Source: Pseudarthrobacter sulfonivorans (lineage in GTDB: Bacteria > Actinomycetota > Actinomycetes > Actinomycetales > Micrococcaceae). From it: a stretch of DNA of 64,000 nucleotides. Shown piece after piece: positions 60,667 to 64,000 of this stretch. Within the stretch, counting starts at the first letter, position 1. Every line of letters begins with the position of its first letter. Both the position numbers and the translations under genes were made by a program. Below the pieces are notes generated by a model. That model saw only the letters and a program-made list of their open reading frames with translations. It was not told where the DNA came from and searched no databases. The stretch is taken from assembly GCF_014712225.1 (NCBI RefSeq), contig NZ_JACXBW010000006.1, positions 186,001 through 250,000 of the forward strand, written 5' to 3'.

Positions 60667-60708
60667 AAAAAAGCTGTAGCCCCCGATGTGAACAACCGGG
60701 GGCTACAG
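60667..60708 (-). terminator. Intrinsic terminator after the small helical gene
   Basis: On the minus strand CTGTAGCCCCC and GGGGGCTACAG form a perfect 11-bp stem with a 13-base loop, followed at once by a C-then-TTTTTT tract (six A on the plus strand at 60667-60672). It lies 15 bases after the stop of the small gene ending at 60724 and is a textbook rho-independent terminator. Confidence 0.9.
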
Positions 60709-60723
60709 ACAGGCCGAGTGGGT

Positions 60724-60951
60724 TTACCCGGTTTCACCGTCATCGGCGACTAGCGAGCCGTCGGCACCGCCGTTCGGGTTCGCCGACTCCGTCATCTGGG
60801 CACGGAGCCGGTCCAATTGCTCCACCCCGCTCCAGACACCGAGAATCTTCCGGGCCCCCCGCAGGCCGTCGAGAATCGTTTGATCGACTCCCACGGCTTG
60901 CGCGGCTTTTTCAGCGGCAATGAGCCCGTAATGGATTACGCGGACCAGCAT
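60724..60951 (-). CDS. Small helical protein of unknown function
   Basis: The ATG at 60951 follows GAGG at good spacing, and a strong terminator follows the stop, which supports a real gene. The 75-residue product is probably helical in its first two thirds (RVIHYGLIAAEKAAQAVGVD; LDGLRGARKILGVWSGVEQLDRLRAQ) and ends in an acidic, Gly-rich tail (GGADGSLVADDGETG). It lies upstream of the caspase-lectin gene on the same strand but is terminated separately. No family recognised; a small structural or precursor-like peptide is possible. Confidence 0.65.
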   Translation of the reverse strand: MLVRVIHYGLIAAEKAAQAVGVDQTILDGLRGARKILGVWSGVEQLDRLRAQMTESANPNGGADGSLVADDGETG

Positions 60952-61290
60952 GTTGCACCTCAACTTTCTTCAACTCAAATGGGATGGTGAAAAGCCTCCA
61001 GCCCTGGCCATGTCTATGCACCACGGCTGAATCACGTAGAGGAAAGAGATCCTGGATTTTCTCCGCCCTTCGTACGTAGAAAGAGTGCGCCCCCCGGGGC
61101 AGTGAGTCGTCCATCCGAGGCGCTCTTTTGGGCATACGCCAGCTGCATGACCGTGCCGAAGGCGTACTGCGGGCGGCACAGCAAAGACTTCGGGGGATGA
61201 CTTACTCCGGGTGGCGGCGCACACTGGAAACCACACCACATCTTCGAGACGACACAACAAGGCGCCAGTTAGTTGCGAGGAGGCGGCATC
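60952..61290. other. Intergenic stretch without a supported gene
   Basis: This stretch lies between the small helical gene and the short plus-strand reading frame at 61291, read in opposite directions. It should hold promoters for both. No SARP box, hairpin or convincing reading frame is seen; the few open frames lack ribosome sites. Confidence 0.5.
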
Positions 61291-61515
61291 ATGACAGCGG
61301 CCCCAACCATCTCAGTCTTCCGCACCTCCCGCGGCTCGCCCGTGGCACGGGGTGTCCTGGTCACAGGCACAAGGGTGCGCCCGGAGGACGCGGGGGAATT
61401 GAGCGCGGACCCGTTCAAGGCGGGCCTGCTCAGCCCGTGGCCGGAGACACGACTAGTTGCCGTAGCGGCCGACAGGTATTTCTCCCTCTTATGCAGATTC
61501 CTTCTACGAGATTGA
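61291..61515 (+). CDS. Possible small protein upstream of the sensor kinase
   Basis: The ATG at 61291 is preceded by GAGGAGG at seven bases, which is a good ribosome site. The 74-residue product (from TAAPTISVFRTSRGSPVARG to DRYFSLLCRFLLRD) has no recognised domain. Its stop lies seven bases before the sensor kinase start, so it could serve as a leader or a coupled small gene. The composition is ordinary for this genome. Treat as tentative. Confidence 0.42.
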   Translation: MTAAPTISVFRTSRGSPVARGVLVTGTRVRPEDAGELSADPFKAGLLSPWPETRLVAVAADRYFSLLCRFLLRD

Positions 61516-61522
61516 TCCTCAA

Positions 61523-62695
61523 GTGCTGCTGTCCACTGTTTCCCGCCGCGATGTAGCGTCTGCTGCCGCTGCCGTGGGACTTGACACGCTCTTGTTCACC
61601 TCGATCATGGAAAATGCAGAGAACCGAGGGTGGTCCGCGTTCGATCCGTCAGCAGCGGTAGTCGCCCTTCTAGGCCTTGCCGCATTCCCGGCGTTGGCGC
61701 TTCGGAAACGTGCGCCCGTTGCAGTCAGCCTGGGCTTAAGCGCATATGCTGCCGCTCTCACGCTCACGGTCGGCTCACGGCCGCTGGCCAGCCTGCTCGT
61801 CGCGCTCTACACCGCGGCTGCGTTGCGCCCTGTTCGCCGTAGCGGTTGGTGCCTGGTTGCTACCTTCGGTGCACACTCCATTACGGTGGCTTACGAGACC
61901 TCAGCGCCTACGAGCAACTGGTTGACCATCGCCGGGGTGGCCATTGTATTCACGCTCTTTGACCTCGCGGCGTGGTTCCTCGGGCGTTGGGCGGCCGCGA
62001 CCAGCCGCCACGCACGCCAGCTGATCGAGACCAGGGAGGCCATGGCCGAGGAGGCTGTCTCTGCTGAGCGGCTGAGGATTGCGCGTGAGCTGCATGATAT
62101 TGTCGCTCACGCGGTGACGGTTATGGTGCTGCAAGTTGCAGGTGCAAGACGGCAACTCCGCCGAGATCCGGCCCTCGCCGAGGCGGCACTCCAGTCGGTG
62201 GAGGCCGTCGGCAAGCAGGCGATGGCCGAGCTTCGCCGGCTGCTCGAGGTCCTGCGGACAGTTGCCGCCACCGGCGACGACCTGGACGCTGAGGCGACAG
62301 CAAGCCTTGCGAACCTGGAAGTTCTGGTGAAGCAGGCCGAGACAGCCGGCGTCACTGTCAAACTCTCCACGCGCGGCATGGCAGGCCAGCTCGATCCGAG
62401 TGTCGAGCTGACCGCCTACCGGATCGTGCAGGAAGCCTTGACAAACGTGACACGGCATGCCGGTCCCGGCGCTCACGCCGATGTAATTCTGTCCCGTCGC
62501 GACGACTCCATTGCAATCGATGTCGAAAACGATCAGGCCGGAACAGTCCCGGCGGTGACGTCACAGCTCACTAGCGGGTACGGCCTTGTCGGCCTGAGGG
62601 AACGGGTCAAGTTAATGGGCGGCGAGATTTCGACCGGAGCACGGGACGAAGGCGGCTATCGCGTGCACGCTACGCTGCCGGCGGTCCCGTCATGA
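61523..62695 (+). CDS. Sensor histidine kinase (DesK/NarL-partner type)
   Basis: From GTG 61523 the protein is 390 residues. It has four or five membrane helices in the first 155 residues (AAVVALLGLAAFPALAL; LLVALYTAAALRPV; LTIAGVAIVFTLFDLAAWFLG). A HisKA_3 dimerisation domain follows with the phospho-acceptor H191 (RIARELHDIVAHAVTVM), then a short HATPase domain (YRIVQEALTNVTRHA; GYGLVGLRERVKLMGG). No extracellular sensor domain is seen, so it may sense the membrane. Its stop overlaps the response regulator start by four bases. Confidence 0.92.
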   Translation: MLLSTVSRRDVASAAAAVGLDTLLFTSIMENAENRGWSAFDPSAAVVALLGLAAFPALALRKRAPVAVSLGLSAYAAALTLTVGSRPLASLLVALYTAAALRPVRRSGWCLVATFGAHSITVAYETSAPTSNWLTIAGVAIVFTLFDLAAWFLGRWAAATSRHARQLIETREAMAEEAVSAERLRIARELHDIVAHAVTVMVLQVAGARRQLRRDPALAEAALQSVEAVGKQAMAELRRLLEVLRTVAATGDDLDAEATASLANLEVLVKQAETAGVTVKLSTRGMAGQLDPSVELTAYRIVQEALTNVTRHAGPGAHADVILSRRDDSIAIDVENDQAGTVPAVTSQLTSGYGLVGLRERVKLMGGEISTGARDEGGYRVHATLPAVPS

Positions 62696-63378
62696 TCCGC
62701 GTGTTGCTCGCGGATGACGAGCCGCTGGTCCGGACAGGGATAGCGATGATCCTTGGCGCCGAGCCGGACATCGACGTGATCGCCGTCGTCAGTGATGGCG
62801 CCGCTGCTGTCGAACGCGTACACGAGCTGAATCCGGACGTTGTGGTGATGGACGTCCGGATGCCTGTGATGGACGGCGTCGAGGCCACTCGACGCATCAT
62901 AGATTCCGGACCGGTCGACGGGTCGACTCCGGCGGTCCTCGTGCTCACGACATATCATGCCGACGACGCCGTCCGTGGCTCCTTGCGCGCGGGCGCGTCC
63001 GGGTTTGTACTCAAGGATGCGGCGCCCGATGAACTTGTCTCCGCAATTCACGCGGTTGCCGGCGGGGAAGCCTGGCTGGATCCGGCCGTGGCCAAACGAC
63101 TGCTTGCCGAGTTCAAGGGCAGGCCGGAGTCCCCTCTCCCCACTTCAGAACAGATCACTCGGCTCACCCACCGTGAACGTGAAGTGCTGGTGCTGATCGC
63201 CCATGGTCTGACGAATAAGAACATCGCTGATTACCTGTTCATCTCGGAAGCGACGGTCAAAACGCACGTCAACCGGCTCCTGATGAAGATGGGGCTGCAC
63301 GATCGGGCCGGAGCGGTGGCCGTGGCGTACCGCTCGGGCCTGGTGGCGCCGGACGAACCGATGCCCCCGCGCCAGTGA
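62692..63378 (+). CDS. NarL/FixJ-family response regulator
   Basis: The 228-residue protein has a receiver domain (IRVLLADDEPLVRTGIAMIL; phospho-acceptor D54 in VVMDVRMPVMDG; conserved VLKDAAP Lys) and a C-terminal LuxR helix-turn-helix (LTHREREVLVLIAHGLTNKNIADYLF; TVKTHVNRLLMKMGL). It is coupled to the sensor kinase by an ATGA overlap. The target genes are not evident. Confidence 0.93.
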   Translation: MIRVLLADDEPLVRTGIAMILGAEPDIDVIAVVSDGAAAVERVHELNPDVVVMDVRMPVMDGVEATRRIIDSGPVDGSTPAVLVLTTYHADDAVRGSLRAGASGFVLKDAAPDELVSAIHAVAGGEAWLDPAVAKRLLAEFKGRPESPLPTSEQITRLTHREREVLVLIAHGLTNKNIADYLFISEATVKTHVNRLLMKMGLHDRAGAVAVAYRSGLVAPDEPMPPRQ

Positions 63379-63416
63379 TGAGTCCGGGCGGGTCAGGACA
63401 CTGGGCCGCCCTCGTG

Positions 63417-64000
63417 CTAGACGTTCAGCGGGCCGGAGCCGTGAACGTCGTCGGGCCCGTGTTGCATCAGTGAGTGCAGGATTTCTGCGGTGGACAACCC
63501 GGCGAAGCCGGCCAGGCGCTCCCCTACTGTGCGGAGGTCGGGGCGTACCTCCGTGGGACCCCGCTCTGCCAGGTCGTTCACGAATTGGCGTGCTGCGCCG
63601 GCAACCTCCGGCGTCAGGACCGCACGGTCGTCGCTGACCTGATTCCCGGCGTCGGCCAGCAGGCGGGCGGCACGCCCGGCAAGGTCCTGATCCTCCACCA
63701 CGATAGCCAGCAAGGGAGTCTGGACCCGCTCAAACAAAGCGATCCAGCCCCTGCCTTCCTCGGTACTGCCCAGAAGTTCGTCCCTGACCCGGCGCAAGGC
63801 ACGGATCTCTGTGTCGCGGCCGAGCAGCCTCCAGCCGATCAGCTCAATGGCGCAGATGCATTGCTGGATCAGTGCCAGCAACCCCGATTCGGCCTCCCGC
63901 TTGATGGGTTCTGGATTGGCAGGATGGAAGGAGTCTGCAACGTTCCCCTGCCAGGGGCCGGTCTCGATGGTAAACCCGTAAGTTTTGCGCCGTGAGCTGT
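63417..64000 (-). CDS. M14 zinc carboxypeptidase, C-terminal part (cut by window edge)
   Basis: The minus-strand frame is open to the right edge of the window with no stop. Read from that edge it contains AKLYGFTIETG and then FHPANPEPIKREAESGLLALI. This is the C-terminal signature of M14 carboxypeptidases, where the Glu in FTIETG is the catalytic base. The catalytic zinc motifs (HxxE and His) must lie to the right of the window. About 140 further residues form a helical extension (TEIRALRRVRDELLGSTEEG; QFVNDLAERGP). An in-frame TTG at 63881 would give an apparent short gene, but the M14 signature upstream shows that this is not the true start. It adds another peptidase to this region. Confidence 0.75.
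   Translation of the reverse strand, partial: SSRRKTYGFTIETGPWQGNVADSFHPANPEPIKREAESGLLALIQQCICAIELIGWRLLGRDTEIRALRRVRDELLGSTEEGRGWIALFERVQTPLLAIVVEDQDLAGRAARLLADAGNQVSDDRAVLTPEVAGAARQFVNDLAERGPTEVRPDLRTVGERLAGFAGLSTAEILHSLMQHGPDDVHGSGPLNV

Overview
The window looks like a high-GC actinobacterial chromosome, most probably from the Arthrobacter/Pseudarthrobacter group. The supporting signs are consistent GC-rich codon use, a SARP-type regulator, a DUF397 protein, a SigK/RskA-like sigma/anti-sigma pair, a stand-alone LigD polymerase domain and strong AGGAGG-type ribosome sites. The assignment is an inference from gene content. No tRNA, rRNA, insertion sequence, prophage or CRISPR array was found.

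Region 1 (about 0.1-12.2 kb) is one end of an extracellular contractile injection system (eCIS) locus. It holds the Cis15-type AAA+ ATPase, a DUF4255 (Pvc16-like) protein, a giant exported beta-propeller/DUF11 protein, a LuxR-type regulator, a membrane-anchored protein, a PAAR-like spike tip, an M23 peptidase with an Ala/Pro-rich tail and a lipoprotein. Sheath, tube and baseplate genes are absent and presumably lie left of position 1.

Region 2 (about 12.3-38 kb) is mostly ordinary chromosomal content: an MFS exporter, a DHFR-like reductase, a LacI regulator, LigD polymerase / PIG-L deacetylase / RidA / DUF2236, a flotillin with a small NfeD-like OB protein, a rifampin-phosphotransferase-like enzyme, DUF4397 plus ECF sigma and anti-sigma, PadR plus UbiB-like kinase, a quinone oxidoreductase, a DHA2 drug exporter, DUF1326/DUF2182, an intracellular alpha-amylase and a DUF3616 protein.

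Region 3 (about 38-61 kb, plus a gene cut by the right edge) is the unusual part. It is a dense island of peptidases, none with a recognisable signal peptide: trypsin fused to a NUC nuclease, M28, M36, trypsin with a repetitive tail, CHAT-hydrolase-caspase, M6 with a Lys/Asp-rich tail, caspase fused to a lectin-like domain, and an M14 carboxypeptidase at the edge. Two of them, the repeat-tailed trypsin and the K/D-tailed M6 peptidase, are immediately followed by ATP-grasp genes. The first ATP-grasp has the features of the macrocyclase family that builds graspetides (omega-ester/omega-amide peptides). I infer two protease-fused graspetide-like pathways, each with its modification substrate in the protease tail.

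A SARP regulator lies in the island. A 16-bp direct repeat (RTAAC-N6-GTAAC, 11-bp period, the geometry SARPs bind) lies 74-115 bp upstream of the SARP gene itself, the repeat-tailed trypsin, the CHAT-caspase, the M6 operon and the LysM gene, with a further copy at 19.3 kb before a membrane-protein gene. The island therefore looks like one regulon of peptidases, caspases, a nuclease and tailored peptides. Whether it serves conflict/defence, programmed death or an unusual secretion route cannot be told from sequence. The right end (61.3-63.4 kb) carries a DesK/NarL-type two-component system.
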